Shown one piece after another: positions 33,282 through 42,349 of a stretch of DNA of 43,404 nucleotides. A program made the position numbers and the translations under genes. Each line of letters opens with the position of its first letter. Position 1 is the stretch's first letter. The notes under the pieces were generated by a model. It had not been told where the DNA came from, did no database searches, and saw only the letters and a program-made list of their open reading frames with translations. The stretch is from Martinezella lusitana (GTDB lineage: Bacteria; Pseudomonadota; Alphaproteobacteria; Rhizobiales; Rhizobiaceae), in assembly GCF_016901135.1 (NCBI RefSeq), contig NZ_JAFEVL010000034.1, forward strand, positions 1-43,404. The letters are read 5' to 3'.

Positions 33282-34355
33282 TCATTCGCTGTTGCGACGG
33301 CGATTGGTGAGCATGCGGCCGAGGGCGCCGGCTGCCGCGACACTGCCGCGGCCTGCAAGGGCAGCAGCGGTGACGGCGCCTCTCGGGCCGGCGAGCGTGC
33401 TGAGCGCTATGGCCGCAGCCTGGCCGGCGCGGGAATTGCTGGAGGAAAGGCGCCTGCGGGCAGTATTGTAGGCCGTGTCGACCCCACCTCCCCCGGGCAC
33501 GCCGGAGAAGGCCGCTCCGTAGGCGAAGGTCCGTGCAAAATCCGGCACCTGGAAGATGAAGTAGGAAATCAGCGCGAGGTAGAGCACCATTGCGAGCACG
33601 ATTGCCAGCGCGTTCTCCTTGGTGGCCATGTCGCCATTGATCGTGTCCATCATGCCGATCAGGAATCCAAAGGACAGCCCGGCCATGATGTAGGTGAACA
33701 GGAGCATGAACATGCCGTAGGCAACGCCCCTCACCCATGCGTCGAAAACGAAGCGTGTGATTCCAAAGAAATAGCAGAGGATGGCGATCGGCCCGATCGC
33801 CAGCATGACGGCGGTGATCATCTTGGCAAACAGCGTGACGCCGGTGAGGATCAAAAGCATCGGCAGCAGACCGAAGACCAGCACGATGAAAACGACGACG
33901 GCGCCCGTCACATTCGGCAGCCATCCGGACTCGTAGGAATTGAAGAGCTGCATGGCAAAGTCGTAGACCTTGCGGGCCATGCTGGCGACCTGCTGGGCGA
34001 TATCCGCTCCTGCCGATTGGCCGCCCATTGCCGATGATATGGCGGAGCCGAGATCCTGCGGCGCCGAGAGCACGAACTGTCCAATGTTGTCGTAGAACAA
34101 CGCCCAGGACATGATCAGGGCATAGGCGAGCGTAAGCTTGAAGGCGGTGATTGCCATGTCCTGCAGGGACACGCTGGACAATCCGAGCGCGCCCCAGAGG
34201 AAATACAGGATCAGGAAGATCGCGAGGATGCCGGAAACGAGATTGCCGTTTTCGGCAAATAGCCCCCAGGCCCGTTCCAACGAAGCCTCGTTGATTTTGT
34301 CGAAATATCGAAGCGCATCGCCATAGAAATTTATTGCGTAGCTGACGGGATCCAT
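33282..34355 (-). CDS. virB6: T4SS polytopic membrane protein VirB6
   Basis: This 357-residue TrbL/VirB6-type protein has several membrane helices, for example SGILAIFLILYFLWGAL (near 40-57), AVVVFIVLVFGLLPMLLIL and MITAVMLAIGPIAILCYFFG. The C-terminal 60 residues are soluble and Ala/Gly/Arg-rich. It forms the inner-membrane part of the translocation channel. Its start lies 25 bp inside the virB7-like gene. Confidence 0.9.
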   Translation of the reverse strand: MDPVSYAINFYGDALRYFDKINEASLERAWGLFAENGNLVSGILAIFLILYFLWGALGLSSVSLQDMAITAFKLTLAYALIMSWALFYDNIGQFVLSAPQDLGSAISSAMGGQSAGADIAQQVASMARKVYDFAMQLFNSYESGWLPNVTGAVVVFIVLVFGLLPMLLILTGVTLFAKMITAVMLAIGPIAILCYFFGITRFVFDAWVRGVAYGMFMLLFTYIMAGLSFGFLIGMMDTINGDMATKENALAIVLAMVLYLALISYFIFQVPDFARTFAYGAAFSGVPGGGGVDTAYNTARRRLSSSNSRAGQAAAIALSTLAGPRGAVTAAALAGRGSVAAAGALGRMLTNRRRNSE

Positions 34356-34573
34356 ATCTCATCCTGAAATTGATTGACCGGTCGCATCGGGCCGCAATCG
34401 TCTTTGGTTGCTCCCTCGACCGCCACCTCCGCAGCTGTCGGCTTCATCGCTGTCTGGTAGCCAAGTGCCGGTACCGGGTTTTCGTCGGCCGAGCATTTCG
34501 CCAGTTGCTCGTACCTTCCGGCGCAACCGGTAAGCGCTACGAAGCCGATCGCCAGCACGAAGGTGACCCTCAC
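34331..34573 (-). CDS. virB7: VirB7-like T4SS lipoprotein
   Basis: This 80-residue protein has a lipoprotein signal with lipobox ALTGC (acylated Cys about residue 17), and two further cysteines. By size, lipid anchor and place among T4SS genes it fits VirB7, which stabilises VirB9 at the outer membrane. It sits between virB5 and virB6, not after virB6 as in A. tumefaciens Ti, so it could instead be an Eex-type entry-exclusion lipoprotein; I rate VirB7 only slightly higher. 4-bp overlap with virB5. Confidence 0.6.
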   Translation of the reverse strand: MRVTFVLAIGFVALTGCAGRYEQLAKCSADENPVPALGYQTAMKPTAAEVAVEGATKDDCGPMRPVNQFQDEIWIPSATQ

Positions 34574-35361
34574 TGGTTCTGCTCCTCCAAAGCCTTCAAC
34601 TGATCACGAACCGAAGTGCCCTGTGACGCGGTCCCCCCGTCACGCATCACGCTGTCGGGAAGTGGGGCAAAGGTCTTGAGGTTCTGCGACGACGTCGCAA
34701 GGGCGGCCTTGTACTGCTGGTTCAGGAGCATGACCTGGTTGTTCAGAGAGCCGACGGCCTCGTTTGCCGTTTGATTGCCCTGAAGGACCATCTGGGTGTT
34801 CTGCTCCAGCGCCCCTTTCAGATCCTTTGCCGTGCCAATTTGCTGTGTGGCCTGCATGAACGAGTTCTGCCGGTCCTTGGTGGCGCTGTTCATCGCGTCG
34901 GTGAGCGCGGTGAGCGTAGTGAGCGCATTGATCCCTTGCGAATAGGCCTGATTGGCGCCGGACAGCCCGCCGCCCTTGGCGGTGTCGACCACCATCTTGA
35001 CCAGGTTCAGGCCGTTGATGAGCTTCGCCGCGGTGTTCTGGAACTGGCCGCCGATTCCTCCGAACACCGCCTGGTTGCTCGACAGGATCGTGCTGAAGTC
35101 CGGCGCCTGTCCCATGCTGAAGCCATTGCCGGTCGCAAGTTTGGCAAACTGACTGGCATCCTGCGTCCGATCGCCGGTGATCGCTGCCAGGGTTTTCGTC
35201 GTGTTGTCCTTGACGACGGAAGTGTCCTGCTGGATCTCCGACGACAGGCGCTTGATCTCCTCGCTGATGGAGATGTTTTCCGAATCTTTAACGGGGACCT
35301 GCGCTTGTGCGTGCGAGACGAGTAGGATGGCGAATGCCGGTGCGATCACTGCTGTCTTCAT
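34570..35361 (-). CDS. virB5: T4SS minor pilin VirB5
   Basis: This 263-residue exported protein has a signal peptide ending at AQA (about 15-20) and a VirB5-like three-helix-bundle composition, rich in Gln, Asn, Ala and Lys (TLTALTDAMNSATKDRQNSF). VirB5 sits at the pilus tip and aids contact with recipients. It lies between the second lytic transglycosylase and the virB7-like gene. Confidence 0.85.
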   Translation of the reverse strand: MKTAVIAPAFAILLVSHAQAQVPVKDSENISISEEIKRLSSEIQQDTSVVKDNTTKTLAAITGDRTQDASQFAKLATGNGFSMGQAPDFSTILSSNQAVFGGIGGQFQNTAAKLINGLNLVKMVVDTAKGGGLSGANQAYSQGINALTTLTALTDAMNSATKDRQNSFMQATQQIGTAKDLKGALEQNTQMVLQGNQTANEAVGSLNNQVMLLNQQYKAALATSSQNLKTFAPLPDSVMRDGGTASQGTSVRDQLKALEEQNQ

Positions 35362-35383
35362 ATGCCTAACCTCTCTTCATTGT

Positions 35384-36556
35384 TCAGTTTGCTGTAGGTC
35401 GGGAATCGACGACGGTGACGAGGCCAAGTGCGGGGTCCTGCATCGCCGAGAAGGTCGCGACCGTGCCGTTGGCACGCGCCTGTTCCTGCAGCTCGGAGAG
35501 CCAGCGCTGGATCTGCTCGCTGCTGGCGTTCGATGGAACGGCAAAACACCGCGTACCGCCGGTGTCGACGATGTTGGTCGGGCACTGGATCTGCGCCATT
35601 ACAAGGGAGCCATCGTTGTCTTTGGCGTTGCCGCCGCCGCTGCCCCGCAGGCTCGCCGAGGACGATTGGAGGCCAGCCTGCAGGCGCTGAAGATATTGCT
35701 GGTTCGCCGCTAGGGATTTACCGAGCAGCTCGTTCCACACCGAACCTCGCTCAACCTGCGCCTGCGTGTTCCGGTCGACGGCCTTCTTCAACTGCTCGCC
35801 GCATCCGCTCCCGTAGCTGGCGGTTTCCGGCTCGCCGGCCCCTTCAGTGGGCGTACGATCACCATTCTGAGCCTTGTTGCGGCTGTAATAGGCAGAGACT
35901 TTCTGGACGTAGTCCTGGGTTTCCGGAATGTTGGGGATCTGGCCATTCTGCAGTGACTGCCGATACGGGCCGGCATTGTAGCCGGCGGCGATCAGGTCGT
36001 AGCGGTCGCCGAACATCCCCTGGAGTTGTTTGATGTATTTGACGCCACCACGGATGTTGTCGCGTGTATCGTAGGGGTTGACGCCGAGCTGAGCGGCTGT
36101 CCCTGGCATCAGCTGCATGACGCCGGTGGCACCGACCGCCGAGCGCGCGGACTGGCGAAAGCGGGATTCCTGCTCGGCGATCGCCAGTGCGAAGTTCGGA
36201 TCAACGCCCTGCCGGGTCGCCTCTTCCTCGACCATGCGGGCAACTTCCTGCTGGCTCGGCGTGCGTTGAGATGGCGCCGCCGGCGCGGTATCGCCGGCCA
36301 TGCCGTCCACCGAGCAATCGGCAGGAGCGCCTGAACCCTGACCGGGCGCCACGCTATCGGTCGTACCGCCCGACGCGCCTTTCACCTTGCGGGTATCGGA
36401 CTGATAGGACTGATACCAGTTCAACGTCGCCTGCTGGATCTTCTGGCGGGCCTTATCGATGACGGGCACCTGGGCGTTGCTCGATCCCCCGGCAAGGATC
36501 AAGACCACCACCAGACCGCCGGCCGCGGCTCTCTCAAGACGCTTTGCGTTCTTCAT
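35384..36556 (-). CDS. Second lytic transglycosylase of the T4SS cluster
   Basis: This 390-residue protein has a signal/anchor segment (AAGGLVVVLILAGGSSNAQ) and an SLT domain: ALAIAEQESRFRQSARSAVG (catalytic Glu in AEQESRF), GVMQLMPGTAAQLGV and AAGYNAGP. It cleaves peptidoglycan to make room for the channel. About 150 further C-terminal residues follow, partly Gln-rich, with two Cys in QCPTNIVDTGGTRC. I chose ATG 36556 because it places the signal peptide at the N-terminus; it overlaps virB4 by 23 bp. A VirB1 homolog also heads the operon, so this is a second such enzyme. Confidence 0.85.
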   Translation of the reverse strand: MKNAKRLERAAAGGLVVVLILAGGSSNAQVPVIDKARQKIQQATLNWYQSYQSDTRKVKGASGGTTDSVAPGQGSGAPADCSVDGMAGDTAPAAPSQRTPSQQEVARMVEEEATRQGVDPNFALAIAEQESRFRQSARSAVGATGVMQLMPGTAAQLGVNPYDTRDNIRGGVKYIKQLQGMFGDRYDLIAAGYNAGPYRQSLQNGQIPNIPETQDYVQKVSAYYSRNKAQNGDRTPTEGAGEPETASYGSGCGEQLKKAVDRNTQAQVERGSVWNELLGKSLAANQQYLQRLQAGLQSSSASLRGSGGGNAKDNDGSLVMAQIQCPTNIVDTGGTRCFAVPSNASSEQIQRWLSELQEQARANGTVATFSAMQDPALGLVTVVDSRPTAN

Positions 36557-39053
36557 CGACCGCCACCCCATCCCAGTCGCAGAATTTCGAAAGCCAGCTC
36601 TTCGGATCCTCGCCATATTCGTCGAGCAGCATCTCGACCTCGCGCACCGTCTCCTCGCGACCGGACAGCACCTTGATGAACTCGGGCATGTGGGACATGT
36701 CCACGCGGGCGATCACGCTGTTCTTAGCCTGCTTGATGAGCATGAAGCGAGAATTGGGATCGCTGTTCTTGACCCACTCGAACTCCGCCCGGGAGAGGCC
36801 AAAGTGTTCCATGTAGGAGCTTTCGTCTGCTTTCGGATTGGCAAAGAAGATGTTCGTCGACGTCTGCTCGATGATTGTGCGGCTGACGCTTGAGCGCACA
36901 ACATCGTCAGCCGACTGCGTGCCGAAGATCACCAGACCGTTCCTTTTCCGGATGGTCTTGAAGTAATCCTTCATCGTGCGCTTGAACTCGTCGTCGTCGA
37001 GCAGCTTCCAGGCTTCGTCCATCAAGTTGATGATCGGTGCCTTGCCGTCGTAGATTTCGTCCAGCCGGTGGAACATGTAGAGAAGGGCCGCGGTGCGCAC
37101 CGTGGGATCATCGAGGATCGACGTCATGTCGAAACCGATCATCGGCCTGGAAATATCGAGGTCGTCATCGGCGTTGTCGAAGAGCCAGGCATAGGGTCCC
37201 TTGTCGACCCACTTGTCGAGCCTGGCGATCAGGCTGCCTTCGGTCCTTTCGCTGCCGGCGAGCAGTGCCCTGAGCGACGAGAGGCGCCGATACGATCGAT
37301 CCTTTGTCTTGAGGACGGATTTGATCGCGTTGCGGATGATTGATTCTTCCTGCGGCGTCAGGCTCTCGCCTTCTTTCGACGGCTTCAACATGAAGCTCAA
37401 AAGCCCGTAGAGAAACACACGGTTTTCCTCGCTGTCGTCGAGCAGCAGCGGATTCCATCCCGACGGTTCGCCGGGTTCGAGCGTCATGTAGGTTCCGCCC
37501 GCCGCCCGCACCATGATGTCGAGACCGCGATCCTTGTCGAAGACGATCGTCTTCAATCGTGGGCTAACACGATAGGCCTGCAGGATGAGGAAGGCCATGA
37601 TGACGGTCTTGCCTGACCCGGTCGGACCGAACACGGTCGTATGCCCGACATCCCCCTGGTGGAAGTTGAAGAAGAACGGTGTGCCCGACGTCGTCTCGAA
37701 AATCGTGATCGCCGGTCCCCAATGGTTACCATCTGGCTTGCCATAGGGATATGCGTGAAAGCTGCTGAGCCCCGCGCAGTTGAGTGTCGAGATTAAGGCG
37801 CGACGCGCGATATAGGCCTGATTGCCGGGCAGCTGTGCCCAATAGGCAGGCTCCGCGTTCAGGTCCTCGCGCACATATGACGCGCCGAGAGCGCCGAGTT
37901 CGTTTCCGATCAGGGCGACCGCGTCGTCGAGCTGGGCGGTGGATTTTGCGACCGGCATGACGGTGAGATGATGCTCGGTGAAAGCGACGCGTTTGCGTGC
38001 GAGCTCGTCCCGGGCGATGTCGAGATTGGCCTGAACGCTGGACCCGCCTTCATCGGCCTTCGACATCTGGCGGTCCAACCGTTCGATCCGGCTACGCGCC
38101 GCCATGTCGTCGACAAAGGACATCGACTGGGTCAGAACCAGCTCGAACGGGAGCTTGAGGATATAGTCGAGCATGCCGGCGCCGGTCTCTGGCGGATATT
38201 CCTTCAGCGAGACCATCGCCCCATAGCGGTCGTCATCGGGTGTGTCGCCCTGCAGGTGGATAATGCGGTTGCCAATCGATGTCCTGCGCGCCGGCAGCAT
38301 TTCATCGACCGGGATGTTGCCAAGCCGGATCGGCCGGACGCGTCCGCCATTGAGCAGCGTATAGAAGAACTCGCATTGTTCGGAGAACCAAGCTTTTCGC
38401 GCGGCGTCATCGACCACCATGTCGTCCGAGACGTCACGGAAGATCATCCGGTTATCGCCGAGGTCCGCCTGCACCCGCTGCACATCTCGCAGGACCTTCG
38501 GGCCATAGACGGCAAGCGATTTCTCCAGCGCCCGCGTCGCCTCGATCAGCTTGTCGCGCATCGCGCGGAACTGCTCCTTGCGCACGACATTGCCGCCGAC
38601 CCCCATGATGCGGGAAAGCGCAGAGCCCTTTCTGAACATGGGGCGTACGACCAGCGAGACATACGTGTCGTTGACGAACATCTCGTTCTTCGAGATGCGC
38701 GACTGATAGACGTGATCAAGACGCTGCATGAAGGGATCGGTGAAGGCCGAGGGCAGCGACGGCGCCACCTTCCGCCTGATGACATGAGTATAGAGTGCGA
38801 AGCTTCCGATCGAGGAGATCGCGCGGAAGGCAGCGTTGCGCTGCCGCTGCAGCATGTTTATCGTCTCGATGTCAGCGGTCTCGAACGAAAAACCGGTCAG
38901 TTGCAGGGTCGAGACAAGGCAGTCGTTCTTCAGACGGATGATGCCGTTTTCGGTCGGCACATAGAAGGGAACATGGGTCGAGACAGTGCGGTCGGCAAAG
39001 ATCTCCCAACCCCTCGACAAGCTCCCTTTCAAAGATCGCGCCATCGTGTTCAT
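36534..39053 (-). CDS. virB4: T4SS ATPase VirB4
   Basis: This 839-residue protein is the largest T4SS ATPase (VirB4/TrbE/CagE family). The N-terminal domain carries STHVPFYVPTENGIIRLKND; the C-terminal P-loop domain has Walker A GPTGSGKT (476-483), Walker B INLMDEAWKLL and the FGTQSADD motif. It powers pilin extraction and assembly. Only 3 bp separate it from virB3. The ATG at residue 4 is an alternative start. Confidence 0.95.
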   Translation of the reverse strand: MNTMARSLKGSLSRGWEIFADRTVSTHVPFYVPTENGIIRLKNDCLVSTLQLTGFSFETADIETINMLQRQRNAAFRAISSIGSFALYTHVIRRKVAPSLPSAFTDPFMQRLDHVYQSRISKNEMFVNDTYVSLVVRPMFRKGSALSRIMGVGGNVVRKEQFRAMRDKLIEATRALEKSLAVYGPKVLRDVQRVQADLGDNRMIFRDVSDDMVVDDAARKAWFSEQCEFFYTLLNGGRVRPIRLGNIPVDEMLPARRTSIGNRIIHLQGDTPDDDRYGAMVSLKEYPPETGAGMLDYILKLPFELVLTQSMSFVDDMAARSRIERLDRQMSKADEGGSSVQANLDIARDELARKRVAFTEHHLTVMPVAKSTAQLDDAVALIGNELGALGASYVREDLNAEPAYWAQLPGNQAYIARRALISTLNCAGLSSFHAYPYGKPDGNHWGPAITIFETTSGTPFFFNFHQGDVGHTTVFGPTGSGKTVIMAFLILQAYRVSPRLKTIVFDKDRGLDIMVRAAGGTYMTLEPGEPSGWNPLLLDDSEENRVFLYGLLSFMLKPSKEGESLTPQEESIIRNAIKSVLKTKDRSYRRLSSLRALLAGSERTEGSLIARLDKWVDKGPYAWLFDNADDDLDISRPMIGFDMTSILDDPTVRTAALLYMFHRLDEIYDGKAPIINLMDEAWKLLDDDEFKRTMKDYFKTIRKRNGLVIFGTQSADDVVRSSVSRTIIEQTSTNIFFANPKADESSYMEHFGLSRAEFEWVKNSDPNSRFMLIKQAKNSVIARVDMSHMPEFIKVLSGREETVREVEMLLDEYGEDPKSWLSKFCDWDGVAVDEERKAS

Positions 39054-39056
39054 CGC

Positions 39057-39389
39057 TCACACCCCGTAAGTTCTCACTCCGCCACCGAGCTTGCGGCCGA
39101 GCGGGTTGACGCCGCACATACTGAGGCGGCCGACGATCTCGAAAAACCAGAGGTCCAGCTTCACTGTCAGCACATAGAGAATGCTGTGGAGGATGACGAA
39201 AGAAACCGGAAACCAGAGGATGGATCCGAGGATCATGAACGCCATCAGCGAGACGAAACACTCGGCCAGAAAGTAAGTGTAGGGTATTCCCATGACTGTC
39301 GGCGGCCGGGTCAGGGCTAGGATGACGGGATAGGATTCGATGTAGTCATCACCCCCGCCGATGTCGTTGCCTAATGCGGCCATGGTCAT
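39057..39389 (-). CDS. virB3: T4SS membrane protein VirB3
   Basis: This 110-residue VirB3 has the family N-terminus YPVILALTRPPTVMGIPY, one or two membrane helices (LAECFVSLMAFMILGSILWF), and the C-terminal GVNPLGRKLGGGVRTYG. VirB3 works with VirB4 at the inner membrane. I start it at ATG 39389, which overlaps the virB2 stop by 4 bp (ATGA); the longer frame to 39449 would lie inside virB2. Confidence 0.88.
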   Translation of the reverse strand: MTMAALGNDIGGGDDYIESYPVILALTRPPTVMGIPYTYFLAECFVSLMAFMILGSILWFPVSFVILHSILYVLTVKLDLWFFEIVGRLSMCGVNPLGRKLGGGVRTYGV

Positions 39390-39757
39390 GCTCCGCCGCC
39401 GGCCAGGAAGTCGACGAGCTCGGCCGCGGCAAACATGCCGGCAAGGCAACCGGCAACCCGCAGGAGCGCGCCCCAGGACCAGTAGCCAAATGCTGCGGCG
39501 AGGAACATGCCGATGAAGGCAATCGCTCCAACCGATCGGCCGAACGGGCCGGTAAAGAATTGCACCAAGCGATCAGCCGCTTGCTGGAGGCGATCGAGGT
39601 TCTGCGCCGCCGCCGGCTCGTACTGGCTGACGAGCAGGATTAAGCTCGCCGCAAGCACGATCGCGGCATGGCCGACCCACTTCTGTCGGGCGATGGAGGA
39701 CCAGGCGACGCTGCCATAAAGGACTGCAGTGTGGACTGCCAATGTGATGGGATTCAT
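39386..39757 (-). CDS. virB2: T4SS major pilin VirB2
   Basis: This 123-residue TrbC/VirB2-type prepilin has an unusually long leader with a hydrophobic stretch and AAAQ cleavage site (about residue 49-52), then a mature ~70-residue pilin with two membrane helices (GRSVGAIAFIGMFLAAAFGYW, and one ending in AGMFAAAELVDFL). It polymerises into the pilus. It overlaps virB1 and virB3 by 4 bp each. Confidence 0.88.
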   Translation of the reverse strand: MNPITLAVHTAVLYGSVAWSSIARQKWVGHAAIVLAASLILLVSQYEPAAAQNLDRLQQAADRLVQFFTGPFGRSVGAIAFIGMFLAAAFGYWSWGALLRVAGCLAGMFAAAELVDFLAGGGA

Positions 39758-40905
39758 TGAAGCACCTCTTCCTTGACGATCTTCACCGGACCGCCAGCTC
39801 CGATATTCGCCTCCTCCTGATGAGGGCGAACGGCTGACGGAGGCGGGTTTGCAACGGAAAAAACAAGCATCGGGGACTTTGCCCGCTCGGCCGATCCTGT
39901 TCGGCGCTCTGAGCCAGGAACGGCCGTAGACGACCGACTTACAGGTGGAGGGGCCTTCCCCGCGGTCGTGCCGATGTAGTACCCGACGACGCGGGTGACA
40001 TAATCTGCGGTTTCGCGGATCAGCGGCAAGGAATGGTGAAGGTCGACGTTCGGTTCGCCAGCGTTGTAGGCCGCCGCGACGAGCACGGGATTGCGATACT
40101 TGTCGACTAGGACACGGAGGAACCGTGTGCCTGCGCGGATGTTCTGCTCAGGGTCGGTCAGGTCATTCGCGCCAAAGGCTTTGCCGATCCGCGGCATCAC
40201 CTGCATCAGCCCGATGGCACCTGCAGAGCTGACAAGGCTCGGATCGAAATCGGCGTTCTCCGCCCGCATGATCGAGAGCACCCAGTTCGGATCGACCTCT
40301 TCCGCAGCGGCGATCGTCACAGCGAGCCTGGCATATATCTCGGGAGTGTTGGAAAGCAGATCGGGTCGAGGCCGCGGCAATGATCGGCCGGTATCGACTT
40401 GTGATTCGACGGCGGGATCAATGATTGGAGGAGCTGGCCTCTGATCAAATGAGAAGACGCTGATGGGCGAATGCACGGTGCGTTCGCGCCGTGCATTCGC
40501 AGTACCAGCCGCTTCTCCTGGTATTTCGACGCGACTGTTATCAAACTTTCCAATCTCGTCCAATGAAACAGCATTGGAAATTGGGGCAGCATCGTTTGGT
40601 CCGTCGAAGCGCTGGTTGAAACTGGCCCAGTCGATCGAGGGAAAAGCGAGCCGCTGGCCTGGAGTTGCCACGCTCGAAGCGGCGCTCGGAGCAGGCTCAG
40701 CTTCCAATTTCGCTACCTTCGGGCTTGTGGCACGGCTACCGAAACGGCCCTGTACAGACATTCGCGAACCGGAATGCGGGTCGTTGTCATTTGGACCGGA
40801 GGCGAAACCGGTGAGCAGAAGCGTTGAAATCCCAGCCGTCCACAGCGCGCTTCGCGACCATGCTTTTTGCGGTCTTCTCACAGGTGAAAGCGGGATGCGA
40901 TCCAT
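39754..40905 (-). CDS. virB1: Lytic transglycosylase VirB1 (T4SS)
   Basis: This 383-residue protein is first in the T4SS operon. A membrane/signal segment (ALWTAGISTLLLTGFASG) and about 150 linker residues precede the SLT domain from about 190: VLSIMRAENADFDPSL (catalytic Glu in MRAEN), GLMQVMPRIGKAFG and AAAYNAGEPNVDL. It opens peptidoglycan for the channel. The ATG at 40905 is only about 10 nt from the likely transcription start set by the TATAAT at 40922-40927, and no Shine-Dalgarno is visible. Confidence 0.86.
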   Translation of the reverse strand: MDRIPLSPVRRPQKAWSRSALWTAGISTLLLTGFASGPNDNDPHSGSRMSVQGRFGSRATSPKVAKLEAEPAPSAASSVATPGQRLAFPSIDWASFNQRFDGPNDAAPISNAVSLDEIGKFDNSRVEIPGEAAGTANARRERTVHSPISVFSFDQRPAPPIIDPAVESQVDTGRSLPRPRPDLLSNTPEIYARLAVTIAAAEEVDPNWVLSIMRAENADFDPSLVSSAGAIGLMQVMPRIGKAFGANDLTDPEQNIRAGTRFLRVLVDKYRNPVLVAAAYNAGEPNVDLHHSLPLIRETADYVTRVVGYYIGTTAGKAPPPVSRSSTAVPGSERRTGSAERAKSPMLVFSVANPPPSAVRPHQEEANIGAGGPVKIVKEEVLQ

Positions 40906-40923
40906 GGCCGAACCAGTGCAAAA

Positions 40924-40939
40924 TTATACTGCGGTATAA
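40924..40939. promoter_or_regulatory. Transfer operator site B, in front of the T4SS operon
   Basis: TTATACTGCGGTATAA (15 of 16 positions palindromic by pairing with TTATACTGCAGTATAA) overlaps, on the minus strand, the TATAAT hexamer at 40922-40927, just 19 bp before virB1. A repressor bound here would block the T4SS promoter. Confidence 0.65.
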
Positions 40940-41041
40940 GATTTTGAACTGCATTCCGTTACGGAAATCAACCGGAAATTTGCCTTGAGTATAATTCTCT
41001 GCGCTGAGCGCGATGGCCTGGAATTAGTTTCTCAAGGAAAT

Positions 41042-41497
41042 TCAATCGCGTAGGCGCGACCATTTGTCCGGCGTCCAACGATACTGTATCTGCTCGCGAT
41101 CGCCCAGAATACGGGCCAGACGCACGGCCGTGCCTCCTTTGATCAATACTGAACCAGCATTAGCGCCGGATCGAATGCCAGAGATTCGGCAAACGAAATT
41201 GGGCAATTCCTGCTGAATTCTCGAAACCGGATAACAGGAATCGATTTGATAGCGAGCATCACTACGATCGATTGACAGCCCCCTTTCCTGCACAGGGCCG
41301 AGACTCTGGCGTCCGTACTCAGTTCCATATTCCAGCTGACACTCGACGATATTGTCAGAATAGCCTCTGCAGCCGGCAAGGCGGAGATACGCGAACGGCG
41401 TCGGCGGCAATGGGCGTGTCGGTTCGGTCTGGTGGCCACAACCGGATAATAAGATCACCATCGTCAGAGCTACGGAGTGCAACATGGAAATTTGCAT
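41042..41497 (-). CDS. Hypothetical lipoprotein
   Basis: This 151-residue protein has a lipoprotein signal with lipobox LLSGC (Cys about residue 20). The mature part has paired cysteines (RLAGCRGY/VECQLE, DSCYP/NFVCRIS), suggesting two disulfides in the periplasm. It follows the zinc-ribbon gene by 11 bp and precedes the T4SS operon on the same strand. An ATG at 41485 is an alternative start. Could be an entry-exclusion or T4SS outer-membrane accessory protein; not recognised. Confidence 0.55.
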   Translation of the reverse strand: MQISMLHSVALTMVILLSGCGHQTEPTRPLPPTPFAYLRLAGCRGYSDNIVECQLEYGTEYGRQSLGPVQERGLSIDRSDARYQIDSCYPVSRIQQELPNFVCRISGIRSGANAGSVLIKGGTAVRLARILGDREQIQYRWTPDKWSRLRD

Positions 41498-41508
41498 ATC
41501 GTCGCTTT

Positions 41509-42267
41509 CTAGCTTGCTTGCCGATAGCCGGCATGGTTGAGGGCTTCGAGGAAAAGATCGCGGGCGAGCGCGCAGTAGGGTGATAATGCCTGTGCCAGGT
41601 GAAGTTGGGTGAGCACCAGTCCGAGATCCGCAATAGCCGCCACGACGTCCTTCAGGTCATCGTTAAGGGCGTCTCGCAGCATTTCCATTCCCTCGTGGCC
41701 CTTGACCACAATGGCGTACTCGTTGCGCGCAATGCTATGCCAGAGCTCGATGGTGCCGCCTTCGCCGTTCACGCCTTCCGCGTCGCAGATCAGCATGAGA
41801 GCATAGTCCGGATCCTGCATGGGACTTTCCTCGAGCGAGGTCCCGCCACGGAATTCCGTCAGTGCAGCGTCAGACGCAAAGAGCAGCATATGCTCATTGA
41901 CCAGAAGGCGTCGCTGGCCAAGACGGACGAAGCCGTTCATCACAGTGGAACGGGTTGCAGCAGGGGGAAGGCTTTCCTCACAATGCTCACAGATCGATAT
42001 CAGTCGGCCATTTGTGAAGGCGAATTCGCTATGGAAGCGATTGACGATAGAGCGCTCGATGTCCTCCGTCCGACCAGCCAGAGACTCGACTAATGCGAAC
42101 GCGTCAAGTCGTTCCCAAGGCTTCATCAGGATATCGCTCTCTGGCGCGAATCCGGCGTCGCGCACCAAGCTCGCAGGACCTACCACGATGGCGGCGGACC
42201 GCGTCTGCGCGCCGCAATTTGGGCAATCAGCTGAAAACGGAACTTTGTACCATTCTTTTGTCAGCAA
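41509..42267 (-). CDS. Zinc-ribbon-like cytoplasmic protein, hypothetical
   Basis: This 252-residue protein has two CxxC motifs, C15/C18 (ADCPNCGAQ) and C93/C96 (SICEHCEES), which could jointly bind zinc. The rest is mixed alpha/beta without a known motif (DYALMLICDAEG, KGHEGMEMLRDAL). No signal peptide. It forms a two-gene operon with the lipoprotein gene downstream, behind operator site C at 42350. Function unknown. Confidence 0.55.
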   Translation of the reverse strand: MLTKEWYKVPFSADCPNCGAQTRSAAIVVGPASLVRDAGFAPESDILMKPWERLDAFALVESLAGRTEDIERSIVNRFHSEFAFTNGRLISICEHCEESLPPAATRSTVMNGFVRLGQRRLLVNEHMLLFASDAALTEFRGGTSLEESPMQDPDYALMLICDAEGVNGEGGTIELWHSIARNEYAIVVKGHEGMEMLRDALNDDLKDVVAAIADLGLVLTQLHLAQALSPYCALARDLFLEALNHAGYRQAS

Positions 42268-42349
42268 GGATCTATTGTGTGTCAGCGTCAGACCCCGTTG
42301 TGGATGAACCGGATATCGCTTAGCCTGCGGTCGGAAAGCGTCGCATAAC

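Noticed and set aside
33199..34362. 387-codon minus-strand frame overlapping virB6
   Set aside because: The alternative frame has His/Arg-rich composition, while the virB6 frame shows regular membrane helices.
37968..39320. 450-codon plus-strand frame opposite virB4
   Set aside because: Lies fully antisense to virB4 and virB3, with no recognisable domain; a shadow.
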